64,000 bases of DNA, from positions 8,661 to 72,660 of the forward strand of contig CAZNZW010000006.1 of assembly GCA_964577615.1 (NCBI GenBank). The letters are read 5' to 3'. A program made the translations under genes and the position numbers. The notes under the pieces were generated by a model. The model did no database searches. It worked only from the letters and a program-made list of their open reading frames with translations, and was not told the DNA's origin. Positions 1 through 9,421 of the stretch are shown here, piece after piece. Within the stretch, counting starts at the first letter, position 1. Each line of letters opens with the position of its first letter. Source of the DNA: QNYZ01 sp964577615 (GTDB lineage Bacteria; Desulfobacterota; Desulfobacteria; Desulfobacterales; QNYZ01).

Positions 1-2
1 CC

Positions 3-539
3 GCCATTATCGACCTGATGCTTCCCGGCCTGGACGGTCTGACAGTCATCCGGCGCATGCGCCGGGAAAAAATCAACACGCCGGTGATCATCCTAAGCGC
101 CCGGGACTCCATCGACGACCGGGTCCGGGGGCTCCAGGAGGGCAGCGACGATTATCTGACCAAACCGTTTTCGTTCTCCGAGCTGCTCGCCCGGATCCAG
201 GCGCTTATTCGCCGGGCCAGCGGGGCCACCGAACCCACCCGGCTGCGGGTGGGCGACCTGACCCTGGACCTGGTTACCCGGCAGGTTGTCCGGGAAACCC
301 GGACAATCGATCTGCAGCCCCGGGAGTTTGCCCTGCTGGAATACCTGATGCGCAATGCCGGCCGGGTGGTGTCCAAAACCATGATCATGGAACACGTCTG
401 GGATTACCATTTTGATCCGATGACCAATGTCGTGGAGGCCCGGATCAGCCGGCTGCGCAACAAAGTCGACCGGCCCTTTAGCCGGCATCTGATCCATACG
501 GTGCGCGGGGTGGGATATGTCCTCAAAGAAGACCGGTAA
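3..539 (+). CDS. OmpR/PhoB-family response regulator, 5' end outside window
   Basis: DNA-binding response regulator of a two-component system; the start codon lies upstream of the window. The visible part begins inside the receiver domain: IIDLMLPGLDG carries the probable phosphoacceptor Asp (codon 12-14) and LTKPF the conserved Lys. A winged-helix trans_reg_C domain follows (LQPREFALLEYLM to VRGVGYVL). The stop overlaps the start of the downstream histidine kinase gene by 23 nt, so the two are co-translated partners. The stimulus cannot be read from the sequence. The family call is secure; the regulon is unknown. Confidence 0.95.
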   Translation, partial: AIIDLMLPGLDGLTVIRRMRREKINTPVIILSARDSIDDRVRGLQEGSDDYLTKPFSFSELLARIQALIRRASGATEPTRLRVGDLTLDLVTRQVVRETRTIDLQPREFALLEYLMRNAGRVVSKTMIMEHVWDYHFDPMTNVVEARISRLRNKVDRPFSRHLIHTVRGVGYVLKEDR

Positions 540-1977
540 ATTCCGCGGCAGCCTGGCGTCTCGGCTCACCTTCTGGTACGCGGCTGTTTTTACCCTCTTT
601 TCCGCGGTTGCCTTCGCCCTGTTCTACCTTTTTTTCACATCAGTCATCCGGACACGGATCGACCAGGACCTGTCGGTGCAGGCCGGCGAATTCGCCACCG
701 TGCTGAAAACCCGGGGCACCGACGCCCTCAAGCGCGTGGCCATTCTCGAAGCCCAGGCGTTTGGTGAGAAAAAAATATTCATCCGTCTGCTGGGCGTCAC
801 CGGCGACGTATTTTCCTCTTCCAACATGTCGTACTGGCGGGATATCCGTATCCACCGGCAGGCCATCCGCCGCCTGGTGAGCGGCGAACACCAGGTGTTT
901 GAAACCGTTATTCTGCCCCACCGCAACGAGAACATCCGGGTTCTCTACCGCCGCATCGGTTCAGGGATCTATCTCCAGCTGGGCCATTCCATGGCACCTT
1001 ACACCCGGTTTTTAAAAGTGTTCAAGATGGTTTTCGTTGTCACCATGGGCGGTATCGCCCTGCTGGCCACATTCATCGGATGGTTTATGGCCCGCCGGGC
1101 CCTGTCCGGTGTCACCGCCGTTACCCGCACCGCCCGGCAGATTGCCGATGGCGCTCTGCAGCAGCGGGTGCCGGTAAAAGCCGCCGGTGACGAGATCGAT
1201 CAGATGGCAATAACGTTCAACCGGATGCTGGACCGGATCGAAGCCCTTATCACCGGCATCCGGGAGATGGGCGACAATATCGCCCATGATCTGCGCAGCC
1301 CCATTACCCGGATCCGAGGTCTGGCGGAAATCACCTTGACCACAAAAACGGACATGGACGACTACCGGCAGATGGCGGCCAGCACGATTGAAGAGTGTGA
1401 CCGGCTCCTCGATATGATTACCACCATGCTGCTGATTTCGCGCAGCCGGGCCGGCGCGGCGCAGCTGGACCTGAAAAAAGTCGGTCTGGCCGCCCTGGTT
1501 AACGGCGCCTGCGACCTGTTCCAGCCCCTGGCCGAAGACAAGGCGATCATCCTTTCCCATGAACTGCCCGCCACGGAGATCTATTTATCGGGGGATATAA
1601 AACTGTTGCAGCGGATGATAGCCAACCTGATGGACAATGCCGTCAAGTATACCCCGGCCGGGGGGCGGATAACGATCTCGCTTAAGACCTCCCCGGATGA
1701 AAACCGGGCCCTGATCGTCTTTCGCGATACCGGCACCGGTATTTCCGCACAGGACCTTCCCCATATCTTCAACCGTTTCTACCGGGGCGACCGAAGCCGC
1801 TCCCAGATCGGTGCCGGGCTGGGCCTGTCCCTGAGCCGGGCAGTGGCGCGGGCTCATGGGGGCGATATTATCGTGCAGTCCCAGCCGGGTCGGGGCAGCG
1901 TTTTTACCGTGACCCTGCCGCTTGGAAAACAGAATGACGTATCGGCAACGGAAAGGCCCGGCTCCGCCCGGGCATAG
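517..1977 (+). CDS. HAMP-domain sensor histidine kinase
   Basis: Membrane sensor kinase of 486 aa, partner of the preceding regulator. A transmembrane helix at about residues 20-42 and a second at about 170-190 bracket a periplasmic sensor region of about 125 residues. HAMP follows at about 191-245. The HisKA phosphoacceptor is His257 in NIAHDLRSPITR. The HATPase_c domain shows an N box (NLMDNAVKYT), a G1 box (DTGTGI) and a G2 box (GAGLGLSL). The architecture resembles CusS/QseC-type kinases that pair with OmpR regulators. No known ligand motif is evident in the sensor region. Confidence 0.93.
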   Translation: MSSKKTGKFRGSLASRLTFWYAAVFTLFSAVAFALFYLFFTSVIRTRIDQDLSVQAGEFATVLKTRGTDALKRVAILEAQAFGEKKIFIRLLGVTGDVFSSSNMSYWRDIRIHRQAIRRLVSGEHQVFETVILPHRNENIRVLYRRIGSGIYLQLGHSMAPYTRFLKVFKMVFVVTMGGIALLATFIGWFMARRALSGVTAVTRTARQIADGALQQRVPVKAAGDEIDQMAITFNRMLDRIEALITGIREMGDNIAHDLRSPITRIRGLAEITLTTKTDMDDYRQMAASTIEECDRLLDMITTMLLISRSRAGAAQLDLKKVGLAALVNGACDLFQPLAEDKAIILSHELPATEIYLSGDIKLLQRMIANLMDNAVKYTPAGGRITISLKTSPDENRALIVFRDTGTGISAQDLPHIFNRFYRGDRSRSQIGAGLGLSLSRAVARAHGGDIIVQSQPGRGSVFTVTLPLGKQNDVSATERPGSARA

Positions 1978-2011
1978 TCCGGCCCTGACGCCAACCCGGG
2001 CAGGGCGGACT
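1976..2011 (+). other. Stem-loop just after the histidine kinase gene
   Basis: AGTCCGGCCCTG (1976-1987) pairs with CAGGGCGGACT (2001-2011) with a single bulged base. No U-tract follows, so this is either a weak or factor-dependent terminator or an mRNA-end stabiliser. The remaining sequence to 2270 holds no convincing gene. Confidence 0.4.
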
Positions 2012-2270
2012 GCCTTCGCAGCAGGGTAACGGCACCGGTATTGTCAGGCTTTGACAGAGCGCCGGTTTGGCCGCAAAGATCATGGCGGCGGGGGCGACTC
2101 CGGATAATGGGCGATACGTATACGAATCATAATAAGAAACCTGTTTACAACCTCGATTTTCGTATGCTACTTTTATCAAGGTCTGTTAGACATCGGTTTG
2201 AGAACAGGTTTCAATAACAGCACCTGGATACAGGTAAGCCAGCCGGTCAAGGGGAGCGGCTATCCGCACG

Positions 2271-2614
2271 ATGAGCGAAGGTAATGATGCGTTGACCGAT
2301 GTTAATGGGATTTTAGTGAGCCAGTATGCCGATGTGTCAGCGGCCTGCGGCGTGACGGTCGTGTTATGTCCGGATGGCGCCGTGGCCGGTGTGAATATTC
2401 GAAGCGCCGCGCCGGGAACGCGGGAAACGGACCTGCTGACGCCGGTGAACCTGCGCTGCCCGGTGTTTTTGCCGCGCCATGCGCTCAGACATTAACCGAC
2501 CTGGGAGATGCCATTGCCGATTGTGTGGCCCGGGCCATTATTCATGGTGTTCTGGAAGCAGCGAGGATGAATCAGATGACCGCTTTTAATGAGCTGGAAG
2601 AGCGACAGCCGTAA
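2271..2614 (+). pseudogene. P1 family (DmpA-like, S58) peptidase remnant, internal deletion plus frameshift
   Basis: Two fragments of one ancestral gene survive. The first (2271 to about 2455, frame of 2271) reads LTDVNGILVSQYADV, then CGVTVVLCPDGAVAGVNIRS and APGTRETDLLTPVNL, matching the N-terminus of P1/DmpA aminopeptidases. The second (about 2487-2614, frame of 2366) reads LTDLGDAIADCVARAIIHGVLEAARM, like the family C-terminus. About 200 or more central residues, including the region with the self-cleavage nucleophile, are gone and the frame changes at the junction. It sits at the head of a peptide-transport operon, a common setting for this family, so it may be the decayed first gene of that operon. 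Confidence 0.7.
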
Positions 2615-2663
2615 AAATGCGCCGGTTGCGTCAGCAAAACCGGAAAACAAAGAAGGAGGCAGG

Positions 2664-4163
2664 ATGATGAAAAAAACAGTACTTTTGATGGCAGCACTTG
2701 CACTGATGGCCATGCCGGCTGTGGCCGGGGCCGATACGCCGGTCAAGGGCGGCAGCATGATCGTCTGCCAGCCGGCCGAACCGCCGGGACTGGATCCCAC
2801 GGCCAACACGGCCGCGGCCATTGACCGGGTCGTTTACGCGAACATCTATGAAGGCCTGGTCAAGGTGAACCGGAAGGGGGAATTCGTTCCGGGACTTTCC
2901 ACGGGCTGGGATCTGTCCGCCGATGGCAAGGTCTACACCTTTCACCTGCGCAAAGGGGTGAAGTTTCACAATGGTGAAGCTTTTAATGCCGAGGTGGCCA
3001 AGTGGAATCTGGACCGGGATATGAGCAAGGACACCGTCAATGCGCATCCGGAATTTTTCCGGGGGATTGTCAAGATGGATACCCCGGATGCCGACACGCT
3101 CGTGATCACGCTGAAAGATGTCGACGCCCTCTTTATTGCCCACATGGCCGAAGGTGATGCGGTGATGCTGCCGATGAAGGGTTATGAAGATGCGAAATCG
3201 AATCCCATTGGTACCGGGCCGTTCAAGTTTGTCAAATGGGTACGTGGTGACAGCGTCGTCATGGCCCGTTTCGACGGTTACTGGAATTCCGCATTGCCCT
3301 ACCTGGACAAAGTGGTTTTCAAGTTCATCGGCGATGCCAGTGCGCAGCTGGCCGCTTTAAAGGCGGGCGATATCGACGTGATTTCTTCCATCGCCGCCCC
3401 GGAGTCGGCCATGACGCTGAGCAAGGACAAGCGCTTCAAAGTGACCTTCGGCACGTCGACGTCCGAGGTGATCATGTCCACCAACAACAAGGTTAAACCG
3501 TTTAACAACAAGAAAGTCCGCCAGGCCATGGCCTACGCCATCGACCGCCAGACCGTGGTTGATCTGGTCATGTTCGGTTACGGCACGCCCATTGGTTCCC
3601 ACTGGTCGCCCGGAACGCCGTACTATGTCGATCTGACCGGTAAATTTCCCTACAACCCCGAAAAGGCGAAACAGCTTCTCAAGGAGGCCGGTTACCCGGA
3701 CGGGTTCAGCGCCACCATCAAGCTGCCGGCGATTTACTCCTACTCCAAGCGGGCCGGGGAAGTGATTGCCGACATGCTCGGCAAGGTCGGCATCAAACTG
3801 AAAGTGGAGATTGTTGAATGGGGGCAGTGGATCGACCGGATCTTCAAAAAGAAGGAATTCGAGCTGACCATGATCGGTCATGCCGAAGCATGGGATATCG
3901 GCATCTACGCCAAACCTGACTACTACTTCCAGTACGATTCCAAGGAATTCCAGGAGACCTACGCCAAGGCGCTGAAAGCGGCCACCGAGGCGCAGAAGGC
4001 GGCCCTGTTCGGCAAATGTCAGGAAATTATTGCCGAAGATGCCGTCAACGGCTATCTCTTTTCCGCGCCGGCGCTCAGGGCCATGAAGGCGGATGTCATG
4101 GGCTTCTGGAAAAATGCGCCCACGATTGCGCTGGATATGACCGAGGTATGGCGCCAAAAGTAA
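2664..4163 (+). CDS. Peptide ABC transporter substrate-binding protein (SBP family 5, DppA/OppA-like)
   Basis: Periplasmic solute receptor of 499 aa. The start at 2664 is chosen over the in-frame 2589 because AAGGAGGC sits 4-11 nt upstream and the protein then opens with a signal peptide (KKTVLLMAALALMAMP...GA). Family 5 signatures are visible: a YEGLVK segment near residue 50, GKVYTFHLRKGVKFHNGE, and NNKVKPFNNKKVRQAMAYAIDR. It is followed by two permeases, a peptidase and two ATPases in the DppABCDF order. The substrate is probably a dipeptide, oligopeptide or acylated amino acid, but cannot be fixed from sequence. Confidence 0.93.
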   Translation: MMKKTVLLMAALALMAMPAVAGADTPVKGGSMIVCQPAEPPGLDPTANTAAAIDRVVYANIYEGLVKVNRKGEFVPGLSTGWDLSADGKVYTFHLRKGVKFHNGEAFNAEVAKWNLDRDMSKDTVNAHPEFFRGIVKMDTPDADTLVITLKDVDALFIAHMAEGDAVMLPMKGYEDAKSNPIGTGPFKFVKWVRGDSVVMARFDGYWNSALPYLDKVVFKFIGDASAQLAALKAGDIDVISSIAAPESAMTLSKDKRFKVTFGTSTSEVIMSTNNKVKPFNNKKVRQAMAYAIDRQTVVDLVMFGYGTPIGSHWSPGTPYYVDLTGKFPYNPEKAKQLLKEAGYPDGFSATIKLPAIYSYSKRAGEVIADMLGKVGIKLKVEIVEWGQWIDRIFKKKEFELTMIGHAEAWDIGIYAKPDYYFQYDSKEFQETYAKALKAATEAQKAALFGKCQEIIAEDAVNGYLFSAPALRAMKADVMGFWKNAPTIALDMTEVWRQK

Positions 4164-4208
4164 TCCGCTGCGCCACATTGTGGCAACGCAACTGTGATAT
4201 GCGTGAAG

Positions 4209-4237
4209 ATGGCGCTCTGCCGCTGGCAGGGCGCCAT
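4209..4237 (+). other. Intercistronic stem-loop after the SBP gene
   Basis: ATGGCGC (4209-4215) pairs with GCGCCAT (4231-4237), with further TGCC/GGCA pairing inside. No U-run follows. Hairpins in this position of SBP-first ABC operons often stabilise the upstream mRNA and lower permease expression; that role is inferred. Confidence 0.5.
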
Positions 4238-4277
4238 TTGAAAGTAATCTAAATCAAGAGCTTTTCAAACACCGTCC

Positions 4278-5222
4278 ATGCGCCGTTACCTGCTTAAAAA
4301 TATCATCATTCTGATACTGCTTCTCTTCGTCATCTCGCTGACCGTTTTTTCCGTGCTTTTTATTTTACCGGGGGACCCGGCGCAGATTATTCTCGGTATT
4401 AACGCCACACCGGAAACCCTGGCCAATCTCCGGGCCCAGCTGGGGCTGGATCAGCCGTTCTGGACCCAGTACGGCCACTGGATCGGGGGCCTGTTGACCG
4501 GGCATGGCAGCCAGTCCATTAATTATGATATGCCGGTCTACGATCTGATTGTGTCCCGGCTGGCGGTCACCGGCCCCCTTGCGCTGATGGCGATGGCGTT
4601 CGCCGTGATGATCTCAATCCCCCTGGGCATTTATGCGGCCCAGCGGCAGAACCAAAAGGGGGACCTGATCGTGATGGCTTTTACCCAGCTGGGGCTGGCC
4701 ACGCCGGAGTTCTGGCTCGGGATTCTGCTGATTCTGCTGTTTGCCGTTAAATGGGGCATTTTTTCCGCCGGAGGATTTCCCGGGTGGGATGTCAGTTTCT
4801 GGGGATCGGTCAAAGCGCTGCTGCTGCCGGCCTTTGCCCTGGGCGTCATCCGGGCGTCGATCATTACCCGGCTCACCCGATCTTCCATGCTGGAAGTACT
4901 GCGCGAGGATTATATCCGTACGGCCCGGGCCAAGGGGCTCCGGGAACGGACCGTTGTCTATGTCCACGGCCTGAAAAACGCCCTGATTCCGGTGCTGACC
5001 ATTCTCGGTCTTCAGCTGGGGCAGCTGATGGCCGGCGCCATCATCATCGAGAATGTCTACTACCTGCCGGGGCTGGGACGGCTGGTTTTTCAGGCCATCG
5101 GCCAGCGGGATCTGCCCGTGGTCCGCGAAATCGTGGTGTTTATGGCTGCCGCCGTTATTATCGTCAATTTTGTGGTTGATTTTACCTATGCTTTTATTGA
5201 TCCGCGCTTCCGGAAATCATAG
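4278..5222 (+). CDS. Peptide ABC transporter permease, DppB/OppB-like
   Basis: Inner-membrane permease of 314 aa with about six hydrophobic helices; the first is at residues 7-30. The BPD_transp_1 coupling (EAA) region is seen as REDYIRTARAKGL...HGLKNALIPVLT. The N-terminal family signature LPGDPAQIILGINAT is present. It forms the heterodimeric channel with the next gene. The length is typical for DppB. Confidence 0.94.
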   Translation: MRRYLLKNIIILILLLFVISLTVFSVLFILPGDPAQIILGINATPETLANLRAQLGLDQPFWTQYGHWIGGLLTGHGSQSINYDMPVYDLIVSRLAVTGPLALMAMAFAVMISIPLGIYAAQRQNQKGDLIVMAFTQLGLATPEFWLGILLILLFAVKWGIFSAGGFPGWDVSFWGSVKALLLPAFALGVIRASIITRLTRSSMLEVLREDYIRTARAKGLRERTVVYVHGLKNALIPVLTILGLQLGQLMAGAIIIENVYYLPGLGRLVFQAIGQRDLPVVREIVVFMAAAVIIVNFVVDFTYAFIDPRFRKS

Positions 5223-5291
5223 CCGCGCCGGAAACGATCTTCCGGAAACCGGATGACCGGCCGCCACCGGGCACGCTGGAACGAGAGAATA

Positions 5292-6119
5292 ATGAAACGC
5301 TTTTTCGGCAACAAAAATTTTCTGGTGGGATTTATTTTATCGGCAGTCGTCGTCTCCATGGCGCTGCTGAGCCTGGTCTGGACGCCCTACAGCGCCAATG
5401 TCATGAACCCCCGGCACCGGCTGGAATTTTCATCTTTGCAGCACCCGCTGGGAACCGATCAATACGGCCGGGATATTCTGTCCCGGGTGATGGTGGGCGC
5501 GGTAAATTCCATTGTCGTCGGGCTGGTGACCGTGACCATCGGCATGGGAATCGGCGTATTGCTGGGGCTTGCCGCCGCCTACTACGGCCGGTTTGCCGAT
5601 GAGGCGATCATGCGTTTTTCCGATCTGCTGTTCGCGTTTCCGGCCGTTTTGTCAGCCATTCTCATCACGTCGATCCTGGGGCCGTCGGTGATTAACGCCA
5701 TGTTTGCCATCGGTCTTTTTTATATCCCGATCTTTTCCCGTCTCACCCGGGCTGTGGCCACAACGACGTGGAAACGGGAGTATGTTGCCGCGGCAAGGGC
5801 CTGCGGCCGGAGCGAGTGGGCCATTGTCCGGCAGCATGTCCTGCCGAATATTTTATCGCCGCTGATCATCCAGGGCACCATTCAGTTTGCCGTCGCCATC
5901 CTGGCCGAGGCCGGGCTGAGTTACCTGGGCCTGGGCACCCAGCCGCCGAACCCCTCCTGGGGCCGGATGCTCAACGAAGCGCAGACCTTTATGGACATGG
6001 CGCCCTGGATGGCGGTTTTCCCCGGCCTGGCCATTGCCTGGGCCGTTTTGGGGTTCAACCTGCTGGGGGACGGTCTGCGGGACACGCTGGACCCGAAGAT
6101 GATCCGGGTGCGCGCCTGA
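5292..6119 (+). CDS. Peptide ABC transporter permease, DppC/OppC-like
   Basis: Second channel subunit, about 275 aa from the ATG at 5292 (KRFFGNKNFLVGF). An in-frame ATG at 5253 would add 13 polar residues and lacks a good ribosome site. Typical features are HPLGTDQYGRDILSRV after the first helix and the EAA loop REYVAAARACGRSEW...HVLPNILSPL. It pairs with the 4278 permease and is driven by the ATPases at 7435 and 8432. Confidence 0.93.
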   Translation: MKRFFGNKNFLVGFILSAVVVSMALLSLVWTPYSANVMNPRHRLEFSSLQHPLGTDQYGRDILSRVMVGAVNSIVVGLVTVTIGMGIGVLLGLAAAYYGRFADEAIMRFSDLLFAFPAVLSAILITSILGPSVINAMFAIGLFYIPIFSRLTRAVATTTWKREYVAAARACGRSEWAIVRQHVLPNILSPLIIQGTIQFAVAILAEAGLSYLGLGTQPPNPSWGRMLNEAQTFMDMAPWMAVFPGLAIAWAVLGFNLLGDGLRDTLDPKMIRVRA

Positions 6120-6145
6120 AAACAGAAAAAGGATAGCATAGAAAA

Positions 6146-7438
6146 ATGTCGGAAATGATACCCGAAGCGCTGATCACCCGGGTGATCGATGCCGTGGATG
6201 GCGATGCGGTGGTCCAGCTGACCGCCGATCTGGTGAAAATCAACTCGGTCTGGGACCCGGAAGCCGGCACCAGCGAGCAGCCGGCGGCCGAGCATGTCCT
6301 GAACTGGGCACGGTCCCGGGGATTTGACGCAGAAATGGACGAGGTGGCACCGGGGCGTCCCAACGTGATTGTCACCTATGCCGCCGGACCGGGCGACCGG
6401 GTGCTGATGTTCGAGGGCCATACCGATGTGGTCACCCCCGGCGATCCGTCGGTCTGGCATGACGATCCGTTTGGCGCGAAAATCGTCGATGGCCGCATGT
6501 ACGGCCGCGGCACCAACGATACCAAGGGGAATCTGGCGGCCATGCTTGTCGCCATGGCCGCGCTGAAGCAGACGGGGATTCCCCTGGCCGGATCGATCAT
6601 CGGCGGCGTCTTGTGCGACGAAGAGGATCAGATGCTCGGGGTCCACGATTTTATCGCGCGCGGCCACGCCGATGCCGTCACCGGTGCGATTATCTGCGAA
6701 CCCCAGGACGGCCTGATCTGCACCTCGCAGAAAGGGGCCATCCGGGCCCGGTTCACCGTGACCGGGCGAATGAGCCACGGCGCCATGCCGCTGGCCGGGC
6801 TGAATACCGCACCGGCGATAGCCCGCCTGATCGAAGGCCTGCAGGCGCTGGAAGAAGAAGCCGTGGCCGCCACCGGCCGGGATGCGCATCTGGGGTGGCC
6901 GAGTTTTACGCCCACCGTTATCCAGGCGCCGCCCACCGGCGCCCCCCAGCTGAACGTGATGCCGTCCGAAGCGATCCTGCTGGTCGATATCCGGACGATT
7001 CCATCCCAGTCCCATGATGCGATTCGCGCCCGGCTGACGGCGCTGGCCGCGGACACGGCCAGACAGATACAGCAGCACTACGAAGCGTTGAACACCCGTC
7101 TGGGCATTGACCGGGATCCCCGGCTGGATATTTACGTCGATTTTCTGACCGATCGTACCTGCACCCGGACCGATCCCGCCGATCCGGTGGTACGGGCCGC
7201 CGACCAGGCCACCCGAGCCGTCTGGCACACACCGCCGGTTTACGGGGGGGTGCCCGGCGCCACCGACGGCACCTTTCTGTGGGCGCTGAAAGATATTCCC
7301 ATAGTCACCATGGGCGCCGGCGACCGTGAAGTTCCCCATCAGGTGGATGAGTGGGTGGACATTGCGCAGTTGATCGACACCGCCCGTATCTATGCACTGG
7401 CGGCCCTTTACTACCTGTATCCGGGAGCCGCTGAATGA
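6146..7438 (+). CDS. M20 family metallopeptidase (ArgE/DapE/ACY1-like)
   Basis: Zinc-dependent amidohydrolase or peptidase of 430 aa. Metal and catalytic residues are apparent: GHTDVV (His92, Asp94), GRGTNDTKGN (Asp125) and CDEED (Glu159/Glu160). A dimerisation domain occupies the middle (MSHGAMP to about residue 300). The gene lies inside the transporter operon and overlaps the next ATPase gene by 4 nt, so it probably hydrolyses the imported compound, such as an N-acyl amino acid or dipeptide. The exact substrate is not decided by the sequence. Confidence 0.9.
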   Translation: MSEMIPEALITRVIDAVDGDAVVQLTADLVKINSVWDPEAGTSEQPAAEHVLNWARSRGFDAEMDEVAPGRPNVIVTYAAGPGDRVLMFEGHTDVVTPGDPSVWHDDPFGAKIVDGRMYGRGTNDTKGNLAAMLVAMAALKQTGIPLAGSIIGGVLCDEEDQMLGVHDFIARGHADAVTGAIICEPQDGLICTSQKGAIRARFTVTGRMSHGAMPLAGLNTAPAIARLIEGLQALEEEAVAATGRDAHLGWPSFTPTVIQAPPTGAPQLNVMPSEAILLVDIRTIPSQSHDAIRARLTALAADTARQIQQHYEALNTRLGIDRDPRLDIYVDFLTDRTCTRTDPADPVVRAADQATRAVWHTPPVYGGVPGATDGTFLWALKDIPIVTMGAGDREVPHQVDEWVDIAQLIDTARIYALAALYYLYPGAAE

Positions 7439-8430
7439 CCCGGCTGCTGGATATCGAGAACCTCTGTGTAGAATTCGATACGCCCGAAGGCGTTGCCCGG
7501 GCCGTGGACGGCGTGACGTTTCATATCGATAAAGGAGAAACGGTCGGGCTGGTGGGCGAATCGGGGTGTGGTAAAAGTGTGACCTCGCTGAGCATGCTTG
7601 GACTGATTCCCTCGCCGCCGAGCCGGATTGCCGGGGGAAAAATCCGTTTTGAGGATAAACACCTGCTGGACCTGGACGCGGATCAGCTCCGGCAGATCCG
7701 GGGCCGGGAGATTTCGATGATTTTCCAGGAGCCGATGACGTCGCTGAATCCGGTGCTCACCATCGGCCGGCAGGTGGCCGAACCCCTGAGGGTTCATCAG
7801 CAGTTGTCAAAAACGGATGCCTTAAATGAAGCCCGCCGCTGGCTGGAGTTTGTTAAAATTCCAGCGGCGAAAAAGCGGCTGAACGACTATCCCCACCAAT
7901 TGTCCGGCGGGATGCGCCAGCGGGTGATGATCGCCATGGCCATGGTCTGCCGCCCCAAGCTCCTCATTGCCGATGAGCCGACCACGGCGCTGGATGTGAC
8001 CATACAGGCCCAGATCCTTTCATTGATGCGTGGGCTGAAGGAAAAATTCGGCATGTCGGTTCTGCTGATTACCCACGACCTGGGCGTGATTGCCCAGGTG
8101 GCTCAGCGGATCATGGTGATGTATGCGGGGCAGATCGTGGAACAGGCGGCAGTGATCGATCTGTTCAGCCGGCCGTTTCATCCGTATACCCGGGGGCTGC
8201 TCCAGTCGATTCCCAAAATCGGCAGCCGGGCGCAGGGCCGCCACGCCCGTCTGGCCGAAATACCGGGTACCGTTCCCCCCCTGACCGAACCGATTGCGGG
8301 GTGTAAATTTGCCCAGCGCTGCCGCCATGCGTTTGCCCGCTGCCGGGAAGAACGGCCGGACGTATCATCGGTTGCCGATGGCCATGAGGTCCGCTGCTGG
8401 CTCATGCAGCACCCGGAAAAGAGGCGTTGA
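7435..8430 (+). CDS. Peptide ABC transporter ATP-binding protein, DppD/OppD-like
   Basis: ATPase of 331 aa with Walker A GESGCGKS, signature LSGGM, Walker B LLIADEPTTALD and the H-loop THDLG. The C-terminal oligopeptide/dipeptide transporter extension has the Cys-rich segment CKFAQRCRHAFARC, which in this family can hold an Fe-S cluster. The start overlaps the peptidase stop (ATGA), indicating translational coupling. Confidence 0.95.
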   Translation: MTRLLDIENLCVEFDTPEGVARAVDGVTFHIDKGETVGLVGESGCGKSVTSLSMLGLIPSPPSRIAGGKIRFEDKHLLDLDADQLRQIRGREISMIFQEPMTSLNPVLTIGRQVAEPLRVHQQLSKTDALNEARRWLEFVKIPAAKKRLNDYPHQLSGGMRQRVMIAMAMVCRPKLLIADEPTTALDVTIQAQILSLMRGLKEKFGMSVLLITHDLGVIAQVAQRIMVMYAGQIVEQAAVIDLFSRPFHPYTRGLLQSIPKIGSRAQGRHARLAEIPGTVPPLTEPIAGCKFAQRCRHAFARCREERPDVSSVADGHEVRCWLMQHPEKRR

Positions 8431-8431
8431 C

Positions 8432-9421
8432 ATGTCGCTGTCCGATCTGATTGTCGCCAGAGATCTGGCCAAACATTTTCCAATGGGCGGCGGCCTGTTC
8501 GCCAAACCCACGGCCTGGGTCAAGGCTGTGGACGGAGTGTCCTTTTCCGTGCGCAAGGGTGAAAGCTTCGGCGTTGTGGGTGAATCGGGCTGCGGCAAAA
8601 CCACGCTGGGGCAGATGATTGTGCGCCTGATCGAGCCCACGGCCGGGCGGATCCTGTTCCGGGGGGAAGATATCACGCATTTAAACCGGCGGGAACTGGG
8701 CCCCTATCGGCAGAAGATCCAGATTATTTTTCAGGATCCGTATTCCAGCCTGGATCCAAGGATGACGGTGACATCGATAATCACCGAACCGCTGCTGGCC
8801 CACGGAAAACCAGGCCGGACCGAGCGCCGCCAGGTGGCCGCCGATCTGATGCAAAAAGTGGGACTGCGGCCGGACGACCAGAAGAAGTTTCCCCATGAAT
8901 TTTCCGGCGGCCAGCGGCAGCGCATCGGTATTGCCCGGGCCCTGTGCGTCCGGCCGGAATTGATCGTGGCCGACGAACCGGTCAGTGCGCTGGATGTCTC
9001 CATTCAGGCCCAGGTGATCAATCTGCTGGGAGACCTGCGGGACGAATTCGGCCTGTCGTATATTTTTATTTCGCACGATATCAGCGTGGTCGAACATATA
9101 TGTGACCGTATTGCCGTCATGTATCTGGGGGGGATTGTGGAAGTGGCGCCCACCGGTCTGTTTATTTCCGACCGGCGGCATCCCTATTCGGCCACATTGC
9201 TGTCAGCTGTCCCGCGGCCGGACCCGGCCCACCGGATCCAGCCGGCGGCCATGGAAGGGGATGTGCCCAGCCCCATTGATCCGCCGCCGGGATGTGCGTT
9301 TCACCCCCGGTGCGCGCATGCGTTTGACCGGTGCCGGGTGGAAAAACCGAAATTAATCAATGTAACCGATGAACACGCCGTTGCCTGTTGGCTGAACGAC
9401 GGTCAGGGAGGTGAAAAATGA
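8432..9421 (+). CDS. Peptide ABC transporter ATP-binding protein, DppF/OppF-like
   Basis: Second ATPase of the transporter, 329 aa from the ATG at 8432, one base after the previous stop codon; an in-frame start at 8294 would lie deep inside dppD and is rejected. Walker A GESGCGKT, signature FSGGQRQRIG, Walker B LIVADEPVSALDV and the C-terminal CAFHPRCAHAFDRC segment are all present. It completes the DppABCDF set. Confidence 0.95.
   Translation: MSLSDLIVARDLAKHFPMGGGLFAKPTAWVKAVDGVSFSVRKGESFGVVGESGCGKTTLGQMIVRLIEPTAGRILFRGEDITHLNRRELGPYRQKIQIIFQDPYSSLDPRMTVTSIITEPLLAHGKPGRTERRQVAADLMQKVGLRPDDQKKFPHEFSGGQRQRIGIARALCVRPELIVADEPVSALDVSIQAQVINLLGDLRDEFGLSYIFISHDISVVEHICDRIAVMYLGGIVEVAPTGLFISDRRHPYSATLLSAVPRPDPAHRIQPAAMEGDVPSPIDPPPGCAFHPRCAHAFDRCRVEKPKLINVTDEHAVACWLNDGQGGEK

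Noticed and set aside
5921..7339. 472-codon minus-strand open frame opposite dppC and the M20 peptidase
   Set aside because: Antisense shadow of two clear plus-strand genes.
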